A DNA stretch of 64,000 nucleotides from contig CAXMSE010000027.1 in the NCBI GenBank assembly GCA_964196195.1, forward strand, positions 1 through 64,000, read 5' to 3'. This document shows positions 15,606 to 23,225 of the stretch, piece after piece; the first letter of the stretch is position 1; every line of letters starts with the position of its first letter. A program made the translations under genes and the position numbers. This DNA comes from OFTM10 sp964196195 (GTDB lineage Bacteria; Actinomycetota; Acidimicrobiia; Acidimicrobiales; Aldehydirespiratoraceae). Below the pieces are notes generated by a model. The model did no database searches. It worked only from the letters and a program-made list of their open reading frames with translations, and was not told where the DNA came from.

Positions 15606-16523
15606 ATGGATCTCGGAATCCTCTGGGGCTACTGGGGTCAATCGATGCCCGAGAACTTCGTCGCACTCGCCGTCGAGGCGGAGAAGGCCGGCTACGACGC
15701 GGTGTGGACTGCGCACCCGTGGGGATCCGATTCCCTTTCGCCTCTCGTGCTCCTCGCCGGTCACACCGATCGGATAAGGCTCGGCACCGCTGCGGTGCAG
15801 ATCCCGGCCCGCTGGCCGGCCGAAGCGGCCATGCATGCGGCCGGCCTCGACCACATCTCAGACGGTCGCTTGATCCTCGGGCTCGGTATTTCCGACCCCC
15901 AGGTGGTCGAGGTCGGGTACGGCATGTCGTCGTCGTTGGCCCCCACCCGGGAGTACGTAGAGGTTCTGCGGCGAGCCTTGCGCCGCGTAGGCCAACCGCC
16001 GGGGGAGGTTCCCATCTGGATCGGAGCCGAGGATCTCGAGAACGTGAAGCAGGCGTGTGAGATTGCCGATGGCTGGCTCCCTGCGTACTACTCACCTTGG
16101 CGGGCCGAGGTATACCACGATCAGATCAAGGAGCGGCCACCGGGTTTCGAGATCTGTGTGAACACCTCGTTCAAGGTGCACTTCGATGTGGAGGAGGCCC
16201 TGGGGGCCACCCGGCGGTCACTGGCGTTCCGCATCGGAGCCACCGGAGCCCAGGGCCAGAACTACCAGGCCCGACTCATGGGTCGTATGGGTCTGGAGCG
16301 GGAGGCGAACCTGATCCAGGAGCTATTTCTCGAGGGGAAACATGATGACGCGGTCGCCGCGGTGCCCGCCGAGTTCGCCGATGAGATCTCGCTTGTGGGC
16401 TCGGTCGACCGGATCAAGGACCGTCTCCAGGCATGGGATGAGAGCGCGGTGACGATGATCAATGTGGCGCCCCGCAGCGTGGAAGAGGTGTGGCGGATCG
16501 CCGAGATCGTGAAGGGTCAGTAG
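15606..16523 (+). CDS. LLM-class (F420-type) oxidoreductase
   Basis: Luciferase-like flavin/F420 oxidoreductase of 305 aa with a TIM-barrel fold. The N-terminal MDLGILWGYWGQ, the VWTAHPWGSDSLSPLVLLA block, IRLGTAAVQIPARWP and the DGRLILGLGISDPQVVE loop are typical of the family. Such enzymes in actinomycetes often use F420 to reduce or oxidise alcohols, imines or enones. The substrate is unknown. Its 3' end overlaps the convergent 40-codon ORF by seven bases. Confidence 0.85.
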   Translation: MDLGILWGYWGQSMPENFVALAVEAEKAGYDAVWTAHPWGSDSLSPLVLLAGHTDRIRLGTAAVQIPARWPAEAAMHAAGLDHISDGRLILGLGISDPQVVEVGYGMSSSLAPTREYVEVLRRALRRVGQPPGEVPIWIGAEDLENVKQACEIADGWLPAYYSPWRAEVYHDQIKERPPGFEICVNTSFKVHFDVEEALGATRRSLAFRIGATGAQGQNYQARLMGRMGLEREANLIQELFLEGKHDDAVAAVPAEFADEISLVGSVDRIKDRLQAWDESAVTMINVAPRSVEEVWRIAEIVKGQ

Positions 16524-16639
16524 CTGCCCTCCCAGGTGTAACTGACCGCCTCGCACTCCACTTCGTCGGGGTCGTCGAAGTAGAAGCGGCTTCCGGGGTC
16601 GTAGGTCTGGTGACTGTGGGTGTCGAGTCCCTCCGCCAT
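16517..16639 (-). CDS. tiny acidic, aromatic-rich ORF, 40 aa (unrecognised)
   Basis: ATG-started 40-codon ORF that converges on the LLM oxidoreductase and overlaps its end by seven bases. The product has HSHQTYDPGSRFYFDDPD, then a VECEAVSYTWEGSY end. It is strongly acidic with many Tyr/Phe/Trp residues. Compared with the ORF at 54-170, both show a His then a DP pair, an Asp-rich stretch, a VE pair and SY(S/T)WE in the same order. The start is 60 bases from the divergent SufR-like gene. No ribosome binding site is evident, and I know no family that matches. Confidence 0.4.
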   Translation of the reverse strand: MAEGLDTHSHQTYDPGSRFYFDDPDEVECEAVSYTWEGSY

Positions 16640-16656
16640 GTAGGTACACAGATGGC

Positions 16657-16695
16657 ATAACGCAAGGGTAATCTTGTGAAATCTGCTATCGTTAT
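16657..16695. promoter_or_regulatory. candidate operator/promoter of the SufR-like gene
   Basis: ATAACG (16657-16662) and CGTTAT (16690-16695) are perfect inverted arms around the region just before the ATG at 16700. TATCGT (16687-16692) is placed like a -10 for a leaderless message. Self-regulation is plausible but not shown. Confidence 0.35.
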
Positions 16696-16699
16696 CCGC

Positions 16700-17356
16700 A
16701 TGGCAGATTCGCCACTAGGCCCGGCCCAGCGCCGCATCGTCGATCATCTCAAACGCTCGGGACCCTGCACCACCGCTGCCCTGGCGGGGGCCCTCGGGGT
16801 CACCACCCAGGCGGTGCGTCCTCCTCTTGCCGAACTCGAGGAGCGGGCTCTGGTTGTGGCCGAAACGGTAGCCACCGGTGCCAGAGGTCGACCCCCTCTC
16901 GGTTGGGCGCTCGCCCCTCTCGCCATCGGACTCTTCCCCGACCGCCACAGCGACCTCACCGTGGAGCTGCTCGACGCGATGAGGTCTGCTCTCGGAGACG
17001 CCGCCGTCCAGCAGGTTCTGGTCGAGCGCGATCGCGGCCAACTCGCCACCATCAAGGCCGCCATGTCGCCCGCCGCCGACGTCGCCACCCGAGTCGAAGT
17101 GCTGGCCCGCACCCGCACCGAGCAGGGCTACATGGCCGAGGTCAGTGAAGACGATGGCGAGTTCGTGTTCGTCGAGCACCACTGTCCGGTATGCGCCGCT
17201 GCCACCGCCTGTCGGGGCCTGTGTGCCAACGAGCTCGAATTCTTCCGCGATGTGATCGGTTCCGGTGCCAGCGTCGAACGAACCCAGCACCTCTTGTCGG
17301 GCGATGAGCGCTGCACCTACCGGATCAAGGTTGCCTCGGTGTCCGAAGCGGGCTGA
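16700..17356 (+). CDS. SufR-like transcriptional regulator with C-terminal Cys cluster
   Basis: Regulator of 218 aa. The N-terminus is a winged helix-turn-helix (RRIVDHLKRSGPCTTAALAG and TTQAVRPPLAELEER). The C-terminus shows the iron-sulfur-binding pattern of the SufR group: EHHCPVCAAATACRGLC, then ELEFF, then a last Cys in ERCTYRI. SufR-type proteins sense iron-sulfur cluster status and repress suf genes. No suf genes are visible here. Nineteen bases separate it from a Crp/Fnr gene, heading a plus-strand run that reaches 20218. Confidence 0.75.
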   Translation: MADSPLGPAQRRIVDHLKRSGPCTTAALAGALGVTTQAVRPPLAELEERALVVAETVATGARGRPPLGWALAPLAIGLFPDRHSDLTVELLDAMRSALGDAAVQQVLVERDRGQLATIKAAMSPAADVATRVEVLARTRTEQGYMAEVSEDDGEFVFVEHHCPVCAAATACRGLCANELEFFRDVIGSGASVERTQHLLSGDERCTYRIKVASVSEAG

Positions 17357-17375
17357 GCTGGCTAGCTTCGCTGAT

Positions 17376-18011
17376 ATGTCCGAAGGTGCTCACACCCGAA
17401 TCGTCGAGATTGGCACCCCCCTGAGCCGTCCCGCCGGGGCTGTGATCTTCAATGAAGGAGACTTGTCCGCGTCGGTCTACGCGATCGTCGCGGGTCGGGT
17501 CCGGATCCAGGTGGCCACACCCACGGGAGGCCGGCTGGTCATCGCCTTGAAGGGACCAGGTGAGATCTTCGGTGAGTACGGTGCCCTCGACGGCGCGCCT
17601 CGCTCGGCCACCGCCTCGTGCATCGAACCCGTGGCGATCGCTCAGCTGGGCACCGACGGATTCCTTGAGCTACTGGAGCGCGAACCCTCACTCGCGCTGC
17701 CCCTGCTGCGAAGCCTCAGTGGCCAACTTCGCCAAGCCGTGCGGCGCACCACGATCCGCAACAGCGCCGACACCGCCACGCGGGTTGCTCAGCGCCTCGT
17801 CGAGCTTGCCGATCGATTCGGCGAGTACAACGACGATGGCATCGATATCGACCTCACGATCACCCAGGACGAGCTCGCGGGATGGATCGGTGCGACCCGT
17901 GAGTCCACTGCACGGTGCCTCGCCCAGCTGCGCGACTCGGGATTGGTCGCCACGGGGCGGAGGCGCATCACTGTTGGCGACGTCGAAGCTCTGCGAAGGG
18001 TGGCGATGTGA
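17376..18011 (+). CDS. Crp/Fnr family transcriptional regulator
   Basis: Regulator of 211 aa. The N-terminal cyclic-nucleotide-binding-type barrel contains GAVIFNEGDLSASVYAIVAG and the GEIFGEYGALDGAPRSATA loop, close to the cAMP-contact block of Crp (GELGALDG..RSAT). A dimerisation helix and a C-terminal HTH (TQDELAGWIGATRESTARCL) follow. No Cys cluster of the Fnr kind is present. TAGCTT eight bases before the ATG suggests a leaderless start of its own. Its stop overlaps the GTG of the methyltransferase gene. Confidence 0.85.
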   Translation: MSEGAHTRIVEIGTPLSRPAGAVIFNEGDLSASVYAIVAGRVRIQVATPTGGRLVIALKGPGEIFGEYGALDGAPRSATASCIEPVAIAQLGTDGFLELLEREPSLALPLLRSLSGQLRQAVRRTTIRNSADTATRVAQRLVELADRFGEYNDDGIDIDLTITQDELAGWIGATRESTARCLAQLRDSGLVATGRRRITVGDVEALRRVAM

Positions 18012-18616
18012 GCCGCTGGAACGAGCGCCGTGATGTGCGGCGTGGCGGTGCCTACGACTCGCGTTGGGAGGAACTCGAAGCTGCAGGCCAGCCGATTCAC
18101 GGCGAGGCCGACCTCATCGAGTCCCTGATGGTCGACCGGCGCGAGTCGTCGGACTCGCCGCTTGTGGTGCTCGACGCCGGATGTGGCACCGGCCGGGTGG
18201 GGATCGAACTGGCCAAGCGTGGTCTCGAGGTGGTCGGCGTCGATCTCGATCCCTCCATGCTCGCCACCGCCCGGGAGAAGGCGCCCCACATCGAATGGCA
18301 CATCGGAGATCTTTCCCAGATCACCCTTCAGCGGGAATTCGATCTCATCGCCCTCCCCGGCAATGTGATGATCTTCCTCGCCCCCCACACCGAGCAGCGA
18401 GTGCTCACCAACCTCGTGCGCCAACTCCGACCCGGTGGGCTGCTCCTGGCCGGATTCCAACTCGGAGCCGATCATCTCTCACTCGCCGAGTACGACACCT
18501 ATGCGGCCGCGGCAGGCCTCGCGCTGCGGGATCGGTGGTCGACGTGGGGACGCGATCCCTATCTCGATGGCAACTATGCGGTGTCGCTTCACCAACGACA
18601 TGACACACTCGCCTGA
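18008..18616 (+). CDS. SAM-dependent methyltransferase
   Basis: Class I methyltransferase of 202 aa from a GTG that overlaps the regulator stop (GTGA). SAM-binding motif I is VLDAGCGTGRVGIELAKRG, with the ribose-binding acidic residue in VVGVDLDPSMLATAR. LRPGGLLLAGFQ is the usual motif III. The substrate is not predictable. Its stop shares a base with the start of the SDR gene, so the middle of this run is translationally coupled. Confidence 0.85.
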   Translation: MSRWNERRDVRRGGAYDSRWEELEAAGQPIHGEADLIESLMVDRRESSDSPLVVLDAGCGTGRVGIELAKRGLEVVGVDLDPSMLATAREKAPHIEWHIGDLSQITLQREFDLIALPGNVMIFLAPHTEQRVLTNLVRQLRPGGLLLAGFQLGADHLSLAEYDTYAAAAGLALRDRWSTWGRDPYLDGNYAVSLHQRHDTLA

Positions 18617-19455
18617 TGCACGACTTCGAGGGCCGCACCGCGGTCATCACCGGTGGCGCTTCGGGTATCGGCCTGGCCACGGCTCGTCGTTTCGCCGAGG
18701 CGGGCATGAATCTGGTTCTGGCCGACATCGAGGAACCTGTCCTCGAAACCGTGGTCGCCGAGATGGAGCAGTCCGGGGCTTCGGTCATCGGGGTGCGCTG
18801 CGATGTCGCCGACCTGGGATCGGTGCAGGCCCTCGCCGCTGCGGCTCACGAGCGGTTCGGCCCGGTGCACGTGCTGTTCAACAATGCCGGCGTCGTGACC
18901 GGTGGCCCCCTCCTCGCCGACGACGATCAGTTCTACGAGAAGTTCAACTGGACCATGGGTGTCAATCTCATGGGAGTACTCCACGGCATACGCAGCTTCG
19001 TGCCCGCCATGCTGGCCCACGGCGAGCCCAGCCATGTCGTTAACACCGCGTCGATGGCAGGGCTCCTGCCTGCTCCGATCGGCGGCTACACGGTGAGCAA
19101 GTATGCGACGGTCGCCCTGAGCGAGCTTCTCGCCCAGGAAACTGCGGGCACCAATGTCGGGGTCTCGGTTCTCTGCCCCTTCTTCGTCAAGACCCAGATC
19201 AGCGACTCGACTCGGAACATGCCGGAGCACCTCGTGCAGATGGAGGAGCCTTCGGCCGAAGATGAGGTCCGCACCGAGGTGATCCGAGGTCTTGTTGCCG
19301 GCGGGATCGAACCCTCGGCGGTGGCCGACCATGTCCACGACGCCGTTATCGAGGGCCGGTTCTGGATCTTCACCCACCCGGGTTCCGAAGACCATCCGCG
19401 GGCGCGAGCGGAGCAGATCGCGAGCGGTACGGCGCCGGCGCCGTGGGAAGCCTGA
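18616..19455 (+). CDS. short-chain dehydrogenase/reductase
   Basis: SDR of 279 aa. It has the cofactor motif TGGASGIGLA, an acidic residue in VLADIEE that favours NAD, NNAG, and the catalytic set with Ser in NTASMAG and YTVSK (Tyr and Lys). The 30 or so C-terminal residues extend beyond the common core. It follows the methyltransferase with a one-base overlap (TGATG) and is followed ten bases later by the inositol-monophosphatase-family gene. The substrate is unknown; the neighbours do not define a pathway. Confidence 0.85.
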   Translation: MHDFEGRTAVITGGASGIGLATARRFAEAGMNLVLADIEEPVLETVVAEMEQSGASVIGVRCDVADLGSVQALAAAAHERFGPVHVLFNNAGVVTGGPLLADDDQFYEKFNWTMGVNLMGVLHGIRSFVPAMLAHGEPSHVVNTASMAGLLPAPIGGYTVSKYATVALSELLAQETAGTNVGVSVLCPFFVKTQISDSTRNMPEHLVQMEEPSAEDEVRTEVIRGLVAGGIEPSAVADHVHDAVIEGRFWIFTHPGSEDHPRARAEQIASGTAPAPWEA

Positions 19456-19465
19456 CCACCTGCTC

Positions 19466-20218
19466 GTGGAATCGCTCGACGATCACGCGCTTGCCGCTCG
19501 TATTGCATCCGACACCGGCGACCTCCTGGTCGCCCTGATCAAGGATCCGTCGCGAGCCCGCGGTTGGGGAGGCCTTGAGTACGAGGGTGATCGCGCCGCC
19601 CACGACCACATCGTCGCCGAGTTGCATCGCTGCCGGCCCCACGACTCCGTGCTCTCCGAAGAGGGCCACGACCATCCGTCCCGCCTCGATTCGGATCGGG
19701 TGTGGATCGTCGACCCCCTCGACGGATCCAGCGACTTCGGATACTCACCTCACTGGTCGGTGCATGTGGCATTGGTGAAAGGCGGCGCTCCCATCGCCGG
19801 CGCGGTGGCGGTACCCGGCTGGGAGACCACCTGGGCCACCGACCCACGCCCCGAGCCGATCACCCAGAGGGTGGCCGACGCACCCAAGATCGTGGTGGGT
19901 CGGTCTCGTAGTCATTACGACGGCCGCCTGCTCCAGGAGGCTCTCGGCGCCGAGGTGTACGCAGTCGGATCCGCCGGAGTGAAGGCGATGGCAGTGGTGC
20001 GAGGCGACTTCGACGCCTACGTGCACGGAGGAGGGCTCTATGAATGGGATTCGTGTGCCCCGGTGGCCGTGGCCCGTGCCGCGGGTCTGCGTTGCTGCCA
20101 CCTCGATGGCGGCGAGCTCGAGTTCAACAAGCCTGATCCGTGGTCGCCCGGACTCATCATCTCTCGGCCCGAGCTCGCGGATCAGCTGGTGGAAGTGATG
20201 ACCGAGCGCGCCTGGTGA
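19466..20218 (+). CDS. inositol monophosphatase/CysQ-family phosphatase
   Basis: Phosphatase of 250 aa from the GTG at 19466, the first start after the SDR stop. Metal-binding motifs are present: SEEGHD, then WIVDPLDGSSDF (the DPLDGT signature with Ser), and GLYEWDSCAPVAVARAAG at the C-terminus (WD..A). Members remove phosphate from inositol phosphate, from fructose bisphosphate or from 3'-phosphoadenosine nucleotides. I cannot separate these here, but the overall look is closest to CysQ. It is the last gene of the run that starts at 16700. Confidence 0.8.
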   Translation: MESLDDHALAARIASDTGDLLVALIKDPSRARGWGGLEYEGDRAAHDHIVAELHRCRPHDSVLSEEGHDHPSRLDSDRVWIVDPLDGSSDFGYSPHWSVHVALVKGGAPIAGAVAVPGWETTWATDPRPEPITQRVADAPKIVVGRSRSHYDGRLLQEALGAEVYAVGSAGVKAMAVVRGDFDAYVHGGGLYEWDSCAPVAVARAAGLRCCHLDGGELEFNKPDPWSPGLIISRPELADQLVEVMTERAW

Positions 20219-20276
20219 GTGAGGCATCGATCCGGACGAATGGCCGGATCGCGGTCCGAAAACCGTAATCTCCCCG

Positions 20277-20282
20277 TAATAT
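20277..20282 (+). promoter_or_regulatory. -10 box of the DUF3048 lipoprotein gene
   Basis: TAATAT, one mismatch from consensus, ends eight bases before the ATG at 20291. This points to a leaderless transcript. No clear -35 is seen. Confidence 0.5.
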
Positions 20283-20290
20283 TGCGACCC

Positions 20291-21538
20291 ATGCGCCTGC
20301 GCCTTCTCAGTGTCCTGCTCATCCTCGCGTTCGCCGCCGCAGCCTGTGGCGGGGGTGGCGACGCCAGTGCCGATGAGCTGATCGACGACGTCTCGGTCGG
20401 CGATGACGCGGCAGGCACAGACGATGCGGGGGCGTCGTCGGCCACCAGCCCGGCCGAACCCGTACTGAGCCCGCCATCCACCCGCGGCCCCGCCCCCGTC
20501 GTTGATGTCGAACCCCTCGGTGGAATTGGGAGCATCAGCGTCTTCTCCGATGATCCTCCCTACACCGGCGTGCTCGGGCAGCTCGACCCCGACCGCAACA
20601 TCGTGGCACCCGCGGCCTTGCCGCCCGCGGCGAGCGCCGCAGGAATCGCCCCCCTCACTGGCCTGGCCCTCATCGGTCCATCGCTCGCCGATCGACCCGC
20701 CATCGTCGTGAAGATCGACAACACCGAGAAGGGCCGGCCCCAGGAGGCGATCTCACAGGCCGACATGGTCTACGTCGAACAGATCGAGGGCGGCTTCACT
20801 CGGCTCGTGATGATTTTCCATTCCAACACCCCCACTGAACTCGGCCCGATCCGATCGGGACGCACCACCGACATAGCCCTGCTCGGGTCTCTGAACCAGC
20901 CGGTCTTCGTCTGGTCCGGGGCCAATCGTGTGCACGCGTCCCTGCTGCGCCGCCAGAACATCGTCGACCTCGGCGCCGGTACCCGCACCGAGTACACCCG
21001 GTCGCCTGATCGCCCCGGCACCTACGACCTCATGACCGACCCTTCGATCCTGTGGGGGATTGCCGAGGAGAACGGCGACGGCGGCGCACCCCTGCCCCAT
21101 TTCGAATACCGCGACGACACGATCGGGCTGCCCGGATCTGCCGTTGCCGCGGCCGGCGCGTCCATTGCTTACCCCTCCCTCACATCGGACTGGTTCTGGG
21201 ACACCGTCGCGGAAGGCTGGCGCCGCACCCAGAGCGGCTCCGAACATGTCGACGCCGATGGCGTTTCGGTGCTTGCCGCCAACGTCGTGATTGCCGAGGT
21301 CGCCCATGTGCGCACCGGCAGCACCGATACCGCCGGTTCTGCGGTCTATGAAGAACAGTTCCTCGGCTCGGGCCGCGGCTGGGTCCTCACCGATGGCCAT
21401 CTTGTGGAGGTCACCTGGACCAAGCCGTCGATCAGCTCGGTGGCCACCTGGACCACCGCCGACGGTGTTCCCGTCGCCCTCATGCCCGGCCAGACCTGGA
21501 TCGAGTTGGCGCCCGAGGGTTCGGTGACCATCCGCTAG
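20291..21538 (+). CDS. DUF3048 (YerB-type) lipoprotein
   Basis: Exported lipoprotein of 415 aa. The signal peptide ends in FAAAACGGGG with the lipidated Cys near residue 18. About 100 residues of low-complexity linker follow. The DUF3048 core begins at PLTGLALIGPSLADRPAIVVKI (split here as read) and contains ARPQE-like GRPQEAISQADMVYVEQIE, LGPIRSGRTTD and the C-terminal part with GSGRGWVLTDG. The function of the family is unknown; members sit on the outer face of the membrane. It is transcribed from its own promoter. Confidence 0.85.
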   Translation: MRLRLLSVLLILAFAAAACGGGGDASADELIDDVSVGDDAAGTDDAGASSATSPAEPVLSPPSTRGPAPVVDVEPLGGIGSISVFSDDPPYTGVLGQLDPDRNIVAPAALPPAASAAGIAPLTGLALIGPSLADRPAIVVKIDNTEKGRPQEAISQADMVYVEQIEGGFTRLVMIFHSNTPTELGPIRSGRTTDIALLGSLNQPVFVWSGANRVHASLLRRQNIVDLGAGTRTEYTRSPDRPGTYDLMTDPSILWGIAEENGDGGAPLPHFEYRDDTIGLPGSAVAAAGASIAYPSLTSDWFWDTVAEGWRRTQSGSEHVDADGVSVLAANVVIAEVAHVRTGSTDTAGSAVYEEQFLGSGRGWVLTDGHLVEVTWTKPSISSVATWTTADGVPVALMPGQTWIELAPEGSVTIR

Positions 21539-21547
21539 CTCACCTGG

Positions 21548-22729
21548 TCAGAGCTTCTGGAGAAGGGTTCCCGTTCCGAGCCCACCGCCACAGCACATGG
21601 TGATGATGGCGTACTCCTTGTCGGCGCGGTGCAATTCGTGCACTGCCTTCGTGGTGAGGACGGCGCCGGTGCCACCGAGAGGGTGGCCGAGGGCGATCGC
21701 TCCGCCGTTTGGGTTGACGGTGCTCATGTCGGCGCCGAGTTCGCTTTCCCAGGCCAACACCACCGACGCGAATGCCTCGTTGATCTCCACGACATCGATA
21801 TCGCTCATCTCGAGCCCGTTGTCGGCCAGCAGCTTCTGGGTGGCGCCGATCGGGCCGGTGAGCATCAGCACGGGGTCGGAGCCGACAAGACATACATCGA
21901 CGATGCGGGCCATCGGGACCAGGCCGAGTTCGTCGGCTTTCTCGCGGGTCATCATCAACACCGCGCCGGCACCATCGGAGATCTGGCTCGACGTGCCCGC
22001 AGTGTGAACGCCGTCTTCGCGGTCCACCGGCTTGAGCTGGGACAGGCCCTCGAGGGTGGTGTCGCGCATGCCCCCGTCGCGAGTGACCGTGAGAGTCTCG
22101 CCGGTCTCCTTGCCGTCGTCGTCGAGGATCGGAACGTGGATCGGCACGATCTGGGTGGCGAAGGCACCCTCATCCCAGGCCTTGGCCGCGAGCTCCTGAC
22201 TTCTCAGGCCGAAGGCATCGGTCTGCTCGCGGCTGATGCCCCACTGCTCGGCGATCCGCTCGGCCCCCTCGAACTGGGAGGTGAACTCGAAGTGTTCCCA
22301 ATAGCGCTTGTTGACCGGACGGCCGTAATCGCGGTTGCTGGTGGTGGAACCCATGGGCACCCGGCTCATCAGCTCGACCCCGCACCCAACCGCGGAGTCG
22401 ACCACGCCCGACTTCACCAGTGAGTAGGCGATGTTGGTGGCCTGCTGCGAGGAGCCACATTGGGCGTCGACGGTGGTGGCGGCCACCTCCAGAGGGAGGC
22501 CCGCAGCCAGCCATGCGTTACGAGCCACGTTCATCGTCTGCATGCCGACCTGGTCGACACATCCACCCACTACCTGGCCGACTTCGATCGGGTCCATGCC
22601 CGTGCGATCGAACAGGGCTTTCTGGACGTCGCCGAGCAGGTTGATCGCGTGGCCGGTGGCCAGTTCACCATTGCGGCGACCAACCGGGCTTCTCACCGCG
22701 TCGATAATGACAACTTCGCGTTCGCTCAT
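21548..22729 (-). CDS. acetyl-CoA C-acyltransferase (thiolase)
   Basis: Thiolase of 393 aa from the ATG at 22729. The acylated Cys lies in VDAQCGSSQQA, and the C-terminal catalytic pair is present in NPNGGAIALGHPLGGTGA (His) and ITMCCGGGLGTG (Cys). NEAFAS completes the set. Its length and motifs are those of degradative or biosynthetic thiolase II-like enzymes, which cleave or form 3-ketoacyl-CoA. It could serve fatty acid or steroid side-chain oxidation, given the other acyl-CoA genes in the window. It is divergent from the small membrane protein gene. Confidence 0.9.
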   Translation of the reverse strand: MSEREVVIIDAVRSPVGRRNGELATGHAINLLGDVQKALFDRTGMDPIEVGQVVGGCVDQVGMQTMNVARNAWLAAGLPLEVAATTVDAQCGSSQQATNIAYSLVKSGVVDSAVGCGVELMSRVPMGSTTSNRDYGRPVNKRYWEHFEFTSQFEGAERIAEQWGISREQTDAFGLRSQELAAKAWDEGAFATQIVPIHVPILDDDGKETGETLTVTRDGGMRDTTLEGLSQLKPVDREDGVHTAGTSSQISDGAGAVLMMTREKADELGLVPMARIVDVCLVGSDPVLMLTGPIGATQKLLADNGLEMSDIDVVEINEAFASVVLAWESELGADMSTVNPNGGAIALGHPLGGTGAVLTTKAVHELHRADKEYAIITMCCGGGLGTGTLLQKL

Positions 22730-22765
22730 AGCGGGCACTGTATGTCGCCGACTACGTTTCGGCCT

Positions 22766-23221
22766 ATGCATGACACGTACCTGATCATCCACATCCTCGC
22801 GGCCGGCACCTGGTTCGGCACGAACATGGTGCAGGTCGCCGTCAATCCCGGAATCAACAACAAGGCGCCCGTGATCGCCGCGGAGTGGCATCGCACACTC
22901 GAGAGGTTCGCGATCCGGATCTACATGCCTGCGGCGATAGTGAGCCTGGTCACCGGCCTCCTTCTGGTGCTCGCGGTCGATGAAACCAGCTTCGAAATGT
23001 CTGATCTGTTCGTCTCGGTCGGATTTCTCATGATCATCGTCGGCGCGGCCATGGGGATGGGCTTCTTCATCAAGAAGAATCGGGCCGCTGCCGCCGCCTA
23101 CGAGGCCGGCGATATCTCGCGGGCCGCCGACATCGAGAAGAAGATCGCATCCGCCGGCCTGCTCGACACCTTGTTGATCAGCCTCACAATTGTGGCGATG
23201 GTTTCCAAGTGGGGGGTCTGA
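22766..23221 (+). CDS. small four-helix membrane protein (DUF2269-like)
   Basis: Protein of 151 aa with four hydrophobic segments: YLIIHILAAGTWFGTNMV, MPAAIVSLVTGLLLVLAV, LFVSVGFLMIIVGAAMGMGF and LDTLLISLTIVAMVSKWGV. Conserved His/Trp in the first segment and Arg after the second resemble DUF2269/CopD-like membrane proteins, but the match is weak. The stop is five bases before the ATG of the molybdopterin oxidoreductase, so the two may be one operon, and it might serve as a membrane partner. Confidence 0.6.
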   Translation: MHDTYLIIHILAAGTWFGTNMVQVAVNPGINNKAPVIAAEWHRTLERFAIRIYMPAAIVSLVTGLLLVLAVDETSFEMSDLFVSVGFLMIIVGAAMGMGFFIKKNRAAAAAYEAGDISRAADIEKKIASAGLLDTLLISLTIVAMVSKWGV

Positions 23222-23225
23222 ACCC

